The notes beneath the pieces are model-generated. The model was not told the DNA's origin. It did no database searches and saw only the letters and a list, made by a program, of their open reading frames with translations. Source: Collinsella aerofaciens (GTDB taxonomy: Bacteria > Actinomycetota > Coriobacteriia > Coriobacteriales > Coriobacteriaceae). From it: 64,000 nucleotides of DNA. A program made the position numbers and the translations under genes. Position 1 is the stretch's first letter. Each line of letters starts with the position of its first letter. Shown piece after piece: positions 18,001-25,942 of this stretch. The DNA is taken from the NCBI GenBank assembly GCA_905213325.1, contig CAJMHW010000001.1, positions 62,001 to 126,000 on the forward strand, read 5' to 3'.

Positions 18001-19806
18001 CGTCCAATTCGCGTCGTCGACCAGTGGATGTACCACAGCCGCCTGTACGCCGTCGCCCGTTTTGTGACGATGCGCAACGACCTGGACCTGATCCAGCTCA
18101 ACTCTTTCGGCTGCGGTCTCGATGCCCTGACTACCGACCAGGTGCAGGAGATTCTGGAGGCCAGCGGCAAGATCTACACCGTGCTCAAGATCGACGAGGT
18201 GTCCAACCTGGGCGCCGCGCGCATCCGCATCCGCTCGCTCATGGCAGCGCTCAAGGACCAGGAGGCCGAGCGCTTGGCCGAGGCCACGGCCGCGGGCGAG
18301 GCCTACGAGCAGGGCGATGCCGCGCCGGTGGCTCCCTCCAAGGATGCCCCCGCGTTCGCGAGCCGCAAGTACACGTTCGAGGCGCAGCGTGAGAGCGCTT
18401 CGACCGCATGGCCCAAGGTGCCCTTTACCGAGCAGATGCGTGACGAGGGCTATACCATCCTGTGCCCGCAGATGGCGCCGATCCACTTTGACCTGGTCAA
18501 AGAGGTGTTCCGCGGTGCCGGCTACAACTTGGAGCTGCTGCCCTCAACCGATCACGACGCCGTCGAGGCTGGCCTGCGCTATGTGAACAATGACATTTGC
18601 TATCCGTCGATCCTGGTAACGGGTCAGATTATGGAGGCCATCGAGAGCGGTCGGTACGATCTGTCCAAGACGGCCGTGGTTATCAGCCAAACCGGCGGCG
18701 GCTGCCGTGCCACCAACTACATCGCGCTCATCCGCAAGGCCCTGCGCGAGAGCGGCCACCCCGAGATTCCGGTGATCTCGCTTTCCGCCGTGGCGCTGGG
18801 CGAGGACAACCCCGGCTTTAAGATTACGCCGGCGTTGCTTAAGCAGGCCGTGTACGCGGTGCTCTTTGGTGACGTCATGATGCAGATGCTCTATCGCTGC
18901 CGTCCGTACGAGGCCACGCCCGGTGCCGCCAACGCGCTCTACGAGGAGTACATGGCGCGCGCCCGCAAGCTGGCGCCCAAGTTCAACCGCCACAACTACA
19001 CCAAGCTGTGCCGCGAGGCCATCCACGCGTTCGACACCATGCCGCTTGTGGGCGAGGGCACCAAGCCGCGCGTGGGCGTGGTCGGCGAGATCTTGGTCAA
19101 GTTCCACCCCACGGCTAACAACCATGTGGTCGACGTGATCGAGCGCGAGGGCTGCGAGGCCGTGGTGCCGGGCCTGCTCGACTTCTTCCTGTACTCCATG
19201 AGCAATGCCGAGCTGCAGAAGGACGAGCTGGGAAGCTCTGCCACTACGCGCGCGGGCATGCAAGCGCTTATTAAGCTCGTGGACTGGATGCGTACGCCGG
19301 TGGAGGAGATGCTCGAAAAGTCCCGCCGCTTTGAGGCGCCCGAGCGCATCGGCACCATGGCCGACAAGGCTCGCACGGTGCTTTCGGTGTGCAACAACAT
19401 GGGCGAAGGCTGGCTGCTCACGGCCGAGATGCTCGACCTGATTGACCATGGCGCACCCAACATCATCTGCACGCAGCCCTTCGCGTGCCTGCCCAATCAC
19501 GTGGTGGGCAAAGCCGTGATCAAGGAACTGCGCCGTCAACATCCCGAGAGCAATATCGTCGCGGTGGACTACGACCCCGGCGCGTCCGAGGTCAACCAGC
19601 TCAACCGCATTAAGCTCATGATCAGCGTGGCGAAGGAGAACATGCGCGCCGGTAAGGGCTTTAAGCTCGAGAAGGTGGCGCCGCTCGCGATGGACGAGGT
19701 CACCGGCCAGATGCGTGCCCATGACGGCTGCGTGAGCTGCGGACCTGCCAGCGAGGAGGCCGTGGCATCGGTCGCCAAGCGTCTGGGGCGCGGCATTAAG
19801 AAGTAA
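15019..19806 (+). CDS. 2-hydroxyacyl-CoA dehydratase activase-related giant protein (BadF/BcrA ATPase + DUF2229 + HgdB-like)
   Basis: 1595 residues. An Ala-rich amphipathic N-terminus (1-80) is followed by two ASKHA/BcrAD-BadFG ATPase units: unit 1 with DVGSTTVK (92-99), NGTCAGGTGAF (204-214) and RCGVF (245-249); unit 2 with GIDAGSTTMK (near 404), NEACSSGCGSF (near 524) and RCTVF (near 565). The cysteines in each pair are those that hold the bridging [4Fe-4S] cluster in HgdC activators. A Cys cluster CGRCSNNC (near 688) precedes DUF2229 (from about 751, with ESVCYPAKMSHGH) and a C-terminal HgdB-like region ending in DGCVSCGP. Such fusions are known in anaerobes. It probably couples ATP hydrolysis to low-potential electron transfer; the acceptor is unknown. 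Confidence 0.88.
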   Translation: MSKLVEGIKDRMVAAAREAAPAVVDAAQKAATAAAEKVAEAVADAKNAAGETSVASEPAIAAEPVAATAAHAPEGAIFNPENARGNLHLGIDVGSTTVKLAVLNDDNQIVYAKYQRHHTDVRACARDLFEGAATVLPTAQMTCAITGSGGLLLSQWLDLEFVQEVIASKRAVETLIPATDVAIELGGEDAKIIYFDNGIEQRMNGTCAGGTGAFIDQMATLLHTDASGLNKLAANATTIYPIASRCGVFAKTDVQPLLNEGARPEDVAASIFQAVVTQTISGLACGRPIRGNVAFLGGPLQYLSELRHRFYLTLNLDEEHRIVPQNAHLFVASGAAMAHESNKLSTFPQLIEAIDALGDTQGAEVERLDPLFATDEDFAEFKTRHDAEVVPKGKLEGYTGRVFIGIDAGSTTMKAALVGEDGQLLHTWYGNNNGDILGTAKVIMADFYNHIPAGCTIGHVTTTGYGEALLIEALKADSGEIETVAHLRGAKAFLPGVEFILDIGGQDMKCLRVKDGVIEHIMLNEACSSGCGSFIESFAVSMNMDVRAFANAAIHAKAPVDLGSRCTVFMNSRVKQAQKEGATVGDIAAGLSYSVIKNALFKVIKLRDPKEIGSQVIVQGGTFMSDATLRAFEQLTGVHAVRPDIAGCMGAYGAALLARDRAGADGTSTILSAEDIAHLTVTQKHVRCGRCSNNCQLTVNDFGGGRRFITGNRCEKGAGHKKQKTEAPNLFKKKNELLFDREVLSPDEAPRGTVGIPRALNMYENYPFWHAFFTRLGFSVQLSDQSSKKTYQAGIESMPSESVCYPAKMSHGHVMNLIDRDVDFIWMPCVRWERKEDPTAGNCYNCPIVMSYPTALALNIDEIREQNIEFLYPFVPYHDKTELKRRLYQVLAVDRVADAEAGRGRVRGPKITRSEVDAAVNAAYEADARFHEDIQTMGEEALKWVEDHGGHGIVLAGRPYHNDPEINHALPELISSFGFAVFTEDSLAHLVKPERPIRVVDQWMYHSRLYAVARFVTMRNDLDLIQLNSFGCGLDALTTDQVQEILEASGKIYTVLKIDEVSNLGAARIRIRSLMAALKDQEAERLAEATAAGEAYEQGDAAPVAPSKDAPAFASRKYTFEAQRESASTAWPKVPFTEQMRDEGYTILCPQMAPIHFDLVKEVFRGAGYNLELLPSTDHDAVEAGLRYVNNDICYPSILVTGQIMEAIESGRYDLSKTAVVISQTGGGCRATNYIALIRKALRESGHPEIPVISLSAVALGEDNPGFKITPALLKQAVYAVLFGDVMMQMLYRCRPYEATPGAANALYEEYMARARKLAPKFNRHNYTKLCREAIHAFDTMPLVGEGTKPRVGVVGEILVKFHPTANNHVVDVIEREGCEAVVPGLLDFFLYSMSNAELQKDELGSSATTRAGMQALIKLVDWMRTPVEEMLEKSRRFEAPERIGTMADKARTVLSVCNNMGEGWLLTAEMLDLIDHGAPNIICTQPFACLPNHVVGKAVIKELRRQHPESNIVAVDYDPGASEVNQLNRIKLMISVAKENMRAGKGFKLEKVAPLAMDEVTGQMRAHDGCVSCGPASEEAVASVAKRLGRGIKK

Positions 19807-19834
19807 CTGGCCTGCTATGGGCTAGATGTGAGAC

Positions 19835-19869
19835 AAACGGGTGGTAGCCGTGCCGGCTACCACCCGTTT
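19835..19869 (+). terminator. Strong terminator after the activase gene
   Basis: Perfect 15-bp stem (19835-19849, 19855-19869; core ACGGGTGGTAGCC) with a 5-nt loop and a T-run at the end. Confidence 0.92.
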
Positions 19870-19873
19870 TTGC

Positions 19874-19891
19874 TGGACATATGTTGCGTAA
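19874..19891. repeat. Dispersed 18-bp motif, copy 1
   Basis: TGGACATATGTTGCGTAA. It recurs at 51578-51595 with one mismatch. Function unknown. Confidence 0.55.
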
Positions 19892-19923
19892 ATCGTTTTG
19901 TCGCAGCCTTCTATGCACTCGAA

Positions 19924-20052
19924 TTTCGGAAGTGCGGGGAAAAACGCGAACCTTCCGAGCGCACCGCCTTTTTAGACTCTCGCGACCTGCGGTTTTGTTT
20001 TAAAAAAAGCCGGTCTGGTCGGCGAAACCCGATTTTCCCCGCACTTCCGAAA
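19924..20052. repeat. Long inverted repeat with 20-bp perfect arms
   Basis: Arms 19924-19943 (TTTCGGAAGTGCGGGGAAAA) and 20033-20052 are perfect reverse complements, 89 nt apart. The interior has an imperfect second stem (GCACCGCCTTTTTA region at about 19961 against TTAAAAAAAGCCGGT at about 20010). It fills most of the 414-bp gap between the activase and the dehydrogenase. The rest of the gap (20053-20220) contains no gene that I can support. Confidence 0.8.
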
Positions 20053-20220
20053 ACAGCGGTTCAGCAGCGCCAAAAAATGCCCTCAAAATCGAGAGTTAAT
20101 GAACAGGTGTTGCCGTTCGCCGCAAATTACCGTCCGTTTATAGAACCCACCCCCAGCGCGCGTCCTCCTTACGGTTGAATAAATACACATCTATGGAATT
20201 ACGTAAGAGAGGACCGTCCC

Positions 20221-21180
20221 ATGAGCTACAAGACCGTTTGTGTTGCCGGCGGCGGCGTGTTGGGAAGCCAGATTGCCTTTCAGGCTGCCTACTGCGGCTT
20301 TGATGTAACGATTTGGCTGCGCAGCGAGGGCAGCATCGGCCGCACCCAGCCCAAGATCGATCATGTGCGCGAGGAGTACATCGCTGCTATCGAGGGCATG
20401 GCGGACGGCACGGGCGAGTGGTGTGCCGGTATCGCCGATAGCGGCCAGCCCTTCGACAAGGAGGCGGCACTCGCCGCCGTTGAGCGTGCCTACTCCACGC
20501 TCAAGCTGGAGCTCGATCTTGCCAAGGCCGTGGCCGACGCCGATCTGGTCATCGAGTCTATGGCCGAGGACACCCAGGCAAAGATCGACTTCTACAAGAA
20601 GCTCGCCCCGGTCCTGCCGCAAAAGACCGTCATCGTGACGAACTCCTCCACGCTGCTGCCGAGCACCTTTGCCAAGTACACCGGCCGCCCCGAGAAGTAC
20701 CTGTCGCTGCACTTTGCCAACTCCATCTGGAAGAACAACATGACCGAGGTCATGGCCCAGAGCCAAACCGACAAGCGCTACTTCGACGAGCTCGTCGACT
20801 TCGCCAACGATATCCGCATGCTTGCCCTGCCCGTCAACAAGGAAAAGAACGGCTACCTGCTCAATTCCATGCTGGTGCCGTGGCTGCTTTCGGGCCTTGA
20901 CCTGTATGTCTCGGGCGTGAGCGACCCCAAGAGCATCGATCTCGCGTGGACGCGCGGCACCGGCGCTCCCAAGGGTCCGTTTCGCGTATTCGACACGGTG
21001 GGTATCCAGACGGCCTACAACATCGTCATGCAGTATCAGAAGGTCCCGGGCCTGGTGAGCCCGCTGCTCAAGAAGATGATGATGCCCTACAACTTTAAGG
21101 CTATGGCATCCGTCCTCAAGAAAATGCTCGACGAAGGTAAGCTGGGCGAAAGCTCGGGCGAGGGCTTCTTCAAGTACTAA
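20221..21180 (+). CDS. 3-hydroxyacyl-CoA dehydrogenase (NAD-dependent)
   Basis: 319 residues. Rossmann nucleotide-binding loop GGGVLGSQIA (10-19), LVIESMAEDTQAK at about 103-115 and TNSSTLLPS near 140, where the conserved catalytic region of HBD/FadB proteins lies; LHFANSIWKNNMTEV replaces the usual HFFNPP. The C-terminal 3HCDH domain holds NGYLLNSMLVPWL. It oxidises or reduces 3-hydroxyacyl-CoA in butyrate-type or beta-oxidation chemistry. It has its own ribosome site (agagagga) and no close partner. The altered HFFNP motif makes the exact substrate uncertain. Confidence 0.85.
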   Translation: MSYKTVCVAGGGVLGSQIAFQAAYCGFDVTIWLRSEGSIGRTQPKIDHVREEYIAAIEGMADGTGEWCAGIADSGQPFDKEAALAAVERAYSTLKLELDLAKAVADADLVIESMAEDTQAKIDFYKKLAPVLPQKTVIVTNSSTLLPSTFAKYTGRPEKYLSLHFANSIWKNNMTEVMAQSQTDKRYFDELVDFANDIRMLALPVNKEKNGYLLNSMLVPWLLSGLDLYVSGVSDPKSIDLAWTRGTGAPKGPFRVFDTVGIQTAYNIVMQYQKVPGLVSPLLKKMMMPYNFKAMASVLKKMLDEGKLGESSGEGFFKY

Positions 21181-21262
21181 AAAATGACATCTCGGGGACG
21201 GAGGAAAACGGATCATTTTCGGCCGCCAACAGTGAGAAGATGGACCCAGAAATAGAAAGGAG

Positions 21263-21739
21263 TGGCAATGGGCCGGCTCGGGCTTTGAGGACAAGCTGCT
21301 GCAAGCCCAGGGCGATTTTTCGCTCAACGCGGGCCAGCACAGCGTGACCTATCTGCCAAACGACAAGACGGCAACGACCGGTCGCTACCAGGTGCTGCTG
21401 TACGACAACAACTTTGGCGCGGCCAAGAGCTACCCCAAGTTCGACTGGGGCCAGCTGGGCGCCGCGGTGGTGACCGACTATAGCAAGGGCACGCATTCGT
21501 TTGGGCGCATCTTTACGGTGGACGAGACCGCGCGCACCTACGAGCTCGAAGACCAGATCGCCGTGCCGTTTTCGGGCTATGTGAGCAGTGCGCAGCACGT
21601 TGGCGATTCAAATAGCATGCTCGTGGCATCGGGCCAGGCCAAGACCTTTACCGAGTACGACCGCTACGGTCTACCCGTCGCCACCTACGAGATGGAAGCC
21701 GAGAAGTACATCTATCGCGTGTACAAGTACGACCTGTAG
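21263..21739 (+). pseudogene. Remnant of an aryl-sulfate sulfotransferase gene (C-terminal part)
   Basis: The frame reads W.W.GSGFED...QAQGDFSLNAGQHS and then LLYDNNFGA, GTHSFGRIFTVDE, PFSGYVSSAQHV and ends YIYRVYKYDL. This is the C-terminal third of arylsulfotransferases of the type found in clostridia and coriobacteria (ASST family). There is no start codon with a ribosome site in frame; the in-track GTG at 21344 lies inside the homologous region. A ribosome-site-plus-ATG at 21268 is out of frame and stops after six codons. The N-terminal catalytic part is missing, so the gene is inactive. Confidence 0.7.
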
Positions 21740-21753
21740 GGCCGCGCTCTGCA

Positions 21754-22893
21754 TCACTTCACGTCAAATTCCACGCGATCGAGCTCGGGCACATTGAGGT
21801 CGATGAGCTTGCGGGCGACGTGGCGGTCGCGTGCCCCGAGCGCCTCGCTTGTCGTCACATGGGCGACAACCTCGCGCTCGACGATGCCCTCCTCGTCGCC
21901 TTCGGTGGCCGAGGTCTCGACGGCGACGGTGTAGTCCTTAAAGCCTGGCAGCACCGCCGCAAGCTCGCGCGTGGTTTCAGTGACGCCGTAGCCGTCCTGC
22001 ACGCCGGCCTGCGCCGAGCCAATGGACCCCGCGGTCATAACGATGCAGGGGATGGCAAAGATCACCGTGCCCACGATGATGTGGCGGCGCACCTTGCGCG
22101 ACAGCTCATCGACCTCGGCGTTTTCTTCAGCAGTCACAATACCGTCGCCGTTCAGGTCGCGCTTGAGCGGCACGCGCAAAAGAAGCAGCACGGCTTCGGC
22201 AGCCAGTGCGATAAAGACCACGTTGATGCCAAACTCATAAAGCGCCGAGAGAAACAGTGACCCGCTTGCGATGGCGATGCCATAGCCCGCCGCGCACAGG
22301 GGCGGCATGAGCGCGGTCGCCACGGCCACGCCGGCGATGAGCGTGGCGGGTTCCTGGTCGCGCGAGTTACCCAGCCCGCCCGCAAAGCCGCCCGCGAGCG
22401 CGACGGCAAGGTCCCATACGGTGGGTGTCGAGTTGTCGATGATGGCGGCCGTGGTGGTGCCAAGGGGCGAGAGCTTAAAATACAGCGTGGACGTGATCAG
22501 GCAAAAGACCATCTGCAACGCGAGGCTTGCAACGGCCTCGACGGTAATCTCGCGGTCGAGCGTGGCAATGCCGTATGCCATGGCAAGCACCGAGCCCATG
22601 AGCGGGCAGATAAGCATGGCGCCCACGATGGCAATGTCCGAATCGATGTCGAGGCCGATGCTCGCGATGAGCATGGCGATGATGAGGATGCACAGGTGAG
22701 AGCCGGTCAGGCGCGCCCCATTTACAAAGCGCTTGCGAATCACGTGATAGGGTGCGCGACCCTCGCGAATGTTGAATGCGCGCCTCAGGAAGCGGCCGGC
22801 GTTCTCCATGACCTCGCTATAGGCAGGGCGGATGCCGTGGCGCCGGTGATGGCGCTCGCGCAGCCGCTTGAGCTGCTGGTTATCGAGTTTCAT
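21754..22893 (-). CDS. DUF389 membrane protein with an EF-hand-like loop
   Basis: 379 residues with about six membrane segments and the DUF389 hallmarks IGLDIDSDIAIVGAMLICPLMG (near 80-100) and ATALMPPLCAAGYGIA (near 192-207). The open frame begins at 22923, but the ATG at 22893 after GAGGTGAAC is a better start. Between membrane segments there is a loop DLNGDGIVTAEE (246-257) that fits the 12-residue EF-hand calcium-binding pattern at positions 1, 3, 5 and 12. A soluble C-terminal domain follows. Family function is not known; calcium binding is an inference from the loop. Confidence 0.85.
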   Translation of the reverse strand: MKLDNQQLKRLRERHHRRHGIRPAYSEVMENAGRFLRRAFNIREGRAPYHVIRKRFVNGARLTGSHLCILIIAMLIASIGLDIDSDIAIVGAMLICPLMGSVLAMAYGIATLDREITVEAVASLALQMVFCLITSTLYFKLSPLGTTTAAIIDNSTPTVWDLAVALAGGFAGGLGNSRDQEPATLIAGVAVATALMPPLCAAGYGIAIASGSLFLSALYEFGINVVFIALAAEAVLLLLRVPLKRDLNGDGIVTAEENAEVDELSRKVRRHIIVGTVIFAIPCIVMTAGSIGSAQAGVQDGYGVTETTRELAAVLPGFKDYTVAVETSATEGDEEGIVEREVVAHVTTSEALGARDRHVARKLIDLNVPELDRVEFDVK

Positions 22894-23049
22894 GTTCACC
22901 TCGCTCCGCCGCGGGCTATGCATCGCGCCCGCTACCTCTACTCTACACCGCGACAGGCGGGGTGGTCATCTTGACGTGAAACTTAGACGAGTAGGTAAAG
23001 GGGGCGCGTCAAATGAGACTGAAGCCGAGGGTTTCGGCAGATACAGAAA

Positions 23050-23082
23050 AGCGCGGGGCCGGATGGTCTCCGACCCCGCGCT
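23050..23082 (-). terminator. Terminator of the OPT transporter gene
   Basis: Stem 23050-23062 / 23070-23082 (AGCGCGGGGCCGG against CCGACCCCGCGCT, one mismatch), followed on the minus strand by TTTTCTGT. Confidence 0.8.
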
Positions 23083-23107
23083 CTGCACGGGTGCGTTGTT
23101 ATTGGGT

Positions 23108-24811
23108 TTAGCCCAGCAGGCTCAGGCCAACAGAAACAAACGCCAGGATAACGCCGACGATGGACTCGCCGCCCAGCAGACCGCTGGCAACGACCAGGCC
23201 CTGCTCCTGGAAGGCGGCGTCCTTGGCGGCCTTTTCCTCGTCCGAAAGACCGGCCTCGGCGTCGCGGTGTGCGGCCCACTTGTCGTAGGCGAGCTTAACG
23301 CAGGAGCCCAAGAAGGCCGTGAGCGACATGTGGAACGGCAGGTACACGCCCAGGCCGATCATCATGGCCGGAATGCCGAGCCAGTACATGACGATGCCGG
23401 CGATAAAGCCGCCTGCGAACCACGGCACGCTCGGGATACCCGAGACCATGGTGGCTACCACGCTTGCCTGCGCGGCCACAAAGCTCTTGTCGGGGCCGAA
23501 GGCGTCCGGACCATAGGCGGTGACGAGCGCGACCATGACAGCGGCAGCGACCAGGGCGCCCACGATGCCGCCAATGGCCTGGCCGACCCACTGTGCGCGC
23601 GGGTTGGTACCCAGTACGGCTCCGGCCTTAAAGTCGTTCATGACGTCGCCAGCAAGGCCGCACGCCACGGCCACGATGCCGGCGATAAAGAACAGCTTGA
23701 CCTGCGCGAGCTGCGCGAAAGCTGCCACGATGAGCATGACGATGAGGCCAAAGATCTCCATGGGATCGATACCCGTCTGGCCGCAGCTCTGAGCGCTCAT
23801 AATGGTGGTGACAAAGGTGAACAGCGTGACGATGACGGCCGGAACGGGGCCGAGGTCGAGCGCGATGGCAACGATCACGGCGATGGCTGCGGTGCCCAGG
23901 CCGATGACGCCGGCGTCGAGCTTAAGCGAGCCCGAGATGAGCGACTGCTCGTCGGTGTCGGTGGAGCTGTCGGCTGCAAGACCGCGGACGATACCGGCGA
24001 CCTGCGGCAGGATGTCCTTAAGGACGACGGCGACGCCAAAGCCCATCATAAGGCCCATACCGAGGGACTTGACGATACCCTGCGCGGTCACAATATCGAA
24101 CAGGCCGGCAGCGGTGCCGCCAACGATGATGCCAAAGTTGCCCAGCAGCGCGCCGGCAAACCAGAAGGCGACGGGGGCGAAGCCCACCAAAAAGCCGATG
24201 GACAGCAACATGGGCGAGTTGTAGATGGCAAAGGTCACGCCGGGGATATTGAGCGTGCACAGCATGCTGGGCACCACGCCCAGAGCGTCGCGCAGCACGC
24301 TGTAGATGCCTGCGATGGACATGGAGCCAAAGAGCTGCTTGCCGGTCTTGCCGCCGGCCTCGGTGGCACGCAGGGTCTGAGCTGCGGCGTTGCCGGTGGG
24401 GAACTCCAGCGCGGCGTCCACGATAAAGTGACGGTGGATGAGCGCTGTCGCCAGAAGGCCCAAGATGGTGCCGGCGAGCGCCACGATAAACATGTCGAGC
24501 CAGCTGATCTGGTCGGCATAGCCCAGCATCCAGGCGCCCGGGATGGTAAACGCCAGGCCGCCGGCGACCATGGCGCCCGCGGACATGATGGTGTGGGTGA
24601 CGTTGGCCTCGTTGAGGCTGGCGTTGCCCATGAGCTTCAGGAAGAACAGCGAAATGACGGCAGCGAAAATGATCGGCCAGGGGAGTGCGCCCATCTTGAG
24701 GGCGGTATAGGCCGAGCTTGCCGTGATGATCACGCAGCCAAGGACGCCGATGACGACGCCGCGCAGCGTGAGTTGACCGCGCATCGAGGTACGGTTCGAG
24801 GGATTGCTCAT
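23108..24811 (-). CDS. OPT family oligopeptide/metal-chelate transporter
   Basis: 567-residue protein made almost entirely of membrane segments (about 14-16). OPT marks: TASSAYTALKMGALPWPIIFA near the N-terminus, LEFPTGNAAAQTLRA (about 135-149) and GLYLPFHMSLTAFLG-like sequence near 495. A short charged loop (DAEAGLSDEEKAAKDAAF) precedes the last helix. OPT proteins are secondary importers of small peptides or metal chelates. Single-gene unit on the minus strand, with its own terminator. The substrate is not shown. Confidence 0.88.
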   Translation of the reverse strand: MSNPSNRTSMRGQLTLRGVVIGVLGCVIITASSAYTALKMGALPWPIIFAAVISLFFLKLMGNASLNEANVTHTIMSAGAMVAGGLAFTIPGAWMLGYADQISWLDMFIVALAGTILGLLATALIHRHFIVDAALEFPTGNAAAQTLRATEAGGKTGKQLFGSMSIAGIYSVLRDALGVVPSMLCTLNIPGVTFAIYNSPMLLSIGFLVGFAPVAFWFAGALLGNFGIIVGGTAAGLFDIVTAQGIVKSLGMGLMMGFGVAVVLKDILPQVAGIVRGLAADSSTDTDEQSLISGSLKLDAGVIGLGTAAIAVIVAIALDLGPVPAVIVTLFTFVTTIMSAQSCGQTGIDPMEIFGLIVMLIVAAFAQLAQVKLFFIAGIVAVACGLAGDVMNDFKAGAVLGTNPRAQWVGQAIGGIVGALVAAAVMVALVTAYGPDAFGPDKSFVAAQASVVATMVSGIPSVPWFAGGFIAGIVMYWLGIPAMMIGLGVYLPFHMSLTAFLGSCVKLAYDKWAAHRDAEAGLSDEEKAAKDAAFQEQGLVVASGLLGGESIVGVILAFVSVGLSLLG

Positions 24812-25003
24812 ATAGAACTCCTTTGCGTATATCCGCTTCCCCCGGGAGCGCCGCTACGGATACGGCGCGGGAAGTCGGGTTACCAAGGGCCGCCGCGTGA
24901 GCTCGCGCACGACCGCGCACCAGTATAGCCGCAAGCTAGTCATTTTGGGATGACTGGTTTAGGGAGGCGATATACTGCTGGGCAGACGAAAGGAGCGCCG
25001 ACG

Positions 25004-25855
25004 ATGCTTAATGGGTGCGCATACATATTGACGGTCGACGTGGGCAACACGTTCATTCGCTTTGGCCTGTTTGCCGAGGATTCGGCCGCGGCGCAGGAAT
25101 GCCCGCTTGCGACGTGCGAGATCACGACGCCGTCGAGCATCACAGCCGACGAGGCGCGCATGAGGCTCACGCAGGTCATGGGCGCGCTGTCAGCCGATGC
25201 GGGCATGCCGGGTGTGCTCGTTCCCGCAGCCGCAGTGCTGAGCTGCGTAGTGCCGGCGCTCGAGCGCCCGTGGAAGGTGGCGCTTTCCCGCACTTGCACG
25301 GGGCGCGTGCTCACCGTGGGGCCGGGCCTCAAGACCGGCATACCCGTGCACTACGATGATCCGGCCGAGATCGGTCCCGACCGCATCGCCGACGCCGTGG
25401 CTGCCCGTGCCGTCTACGGCTCGCCGTGCATTGTGATCGATCTGGGTACCACGACCAATATCGAGGTCATCGACGCGCGCGGAACCTTTGTCGGCGGCGT
25501 CATCGCGCCGGGTCTGGCACTTGGCGCCCGCTCGCTTTCGGCCGCTGCGGCGCGCCTGCCGCAGGTCGAGCCCTCGGCACCCACGCATGTGATCGGTCGC
25601 AACACGCGCGAGGCCATGCGCTCGGGCGTGGTCTTGGGCGAGGTGGCCCGCATCGACGGCATGCTCGACATGGTGCTTGCCGAGATGCGCGCGACCAAGG
25701 CGGCGGGGGAGGGCAGCGTGCCCATTGTCATTACCGGCGACGATGCCGAGGCGCTCGCGGCGTTGGTCGGCCACAGCCTGACGGTAGACGACGCACTGAC
25801 ACTGCGGGGTCTCGCTGAGCTGTATCGCATCAACCAAAAGCCTCGTCGCGCATAA
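25004..25855 (+). CDS. coaX: Type III pantothenate kinase
   Basis: 283 residues, about the usual CoaX length. ASKHA-fold motifs: phosphate-1 TVDVGNTFIRFGLF (about 9-22), PDRIADAVAAR and phosphate-2 VIDLGTTTNIEVID (near 145-158), then GGVIAPGLALGARSL. It phosphorylates pantothenate in the first step of CoA synthesis. The frame is open to 24950, but ATG 25004 follows gaaaggagcg. Followed by the dCMP deaminase gene with an 87-nt gap. Confidence 0.93.
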   Translation: MLNGCAYILTVDVGNTFIRFGLFAEDSAAAQECPLATCEITTPSSITADEARMRLTQVMGALSADAGMPGVLVPAAAVLSCVVPALERPWKVALSRTCTGRVLTVGPGLKTGIPVHYDDPAEIGPDRIADAVAARAVYGSPCIVIDLGTTTNIEVIDARGTFVGGVIAPGLALGARSLSAAAARLPQVEPSAPTHVIGRNTREAMRSGVVLGEVARIDGMLDMVLAEMRATKAAGEGSVPIVITGDDAEALAALVGHSLTVDDALTLRGLAELYRINQKPRRA

Positions 25856-25902
25856 AGCTGAGGACGTCGGCGGGAGAGGAAACAGCCCCACCTTTCACCT
25901 GC

Positions 25903-25908
25903 TACAAT
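25903..25908 (+). promoter_or_regulatory. Extended -10 promoter of the dCMP deaminase gene
   Basis: TGC-TACAAT, an extended -10 element (TGnTACAAT) with no good -35. It lies 34 nt before the chosen ATG. Confidence 0.45.
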
Positions 25909-25942
25909 GGGTCAAAATGTTGCGATTACGGAGGTGTCTGCC

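Noticed and set aside
19828..20178. 116-codon plus-strand open frame in the repeat gap
   Set aside because: Begins inside a terminator and runs across an inverted repeat; basic composition and no ribosome site.
22868..24928. 686-codon plus-strand open frame
   Set aside because: Antisense to the OPT transporter and DUF389 genes; its Gly/Asp/His-rich sequence is typical of a shadow of GC-rich membrane protein DNA, and it has no domain or ribosome site.
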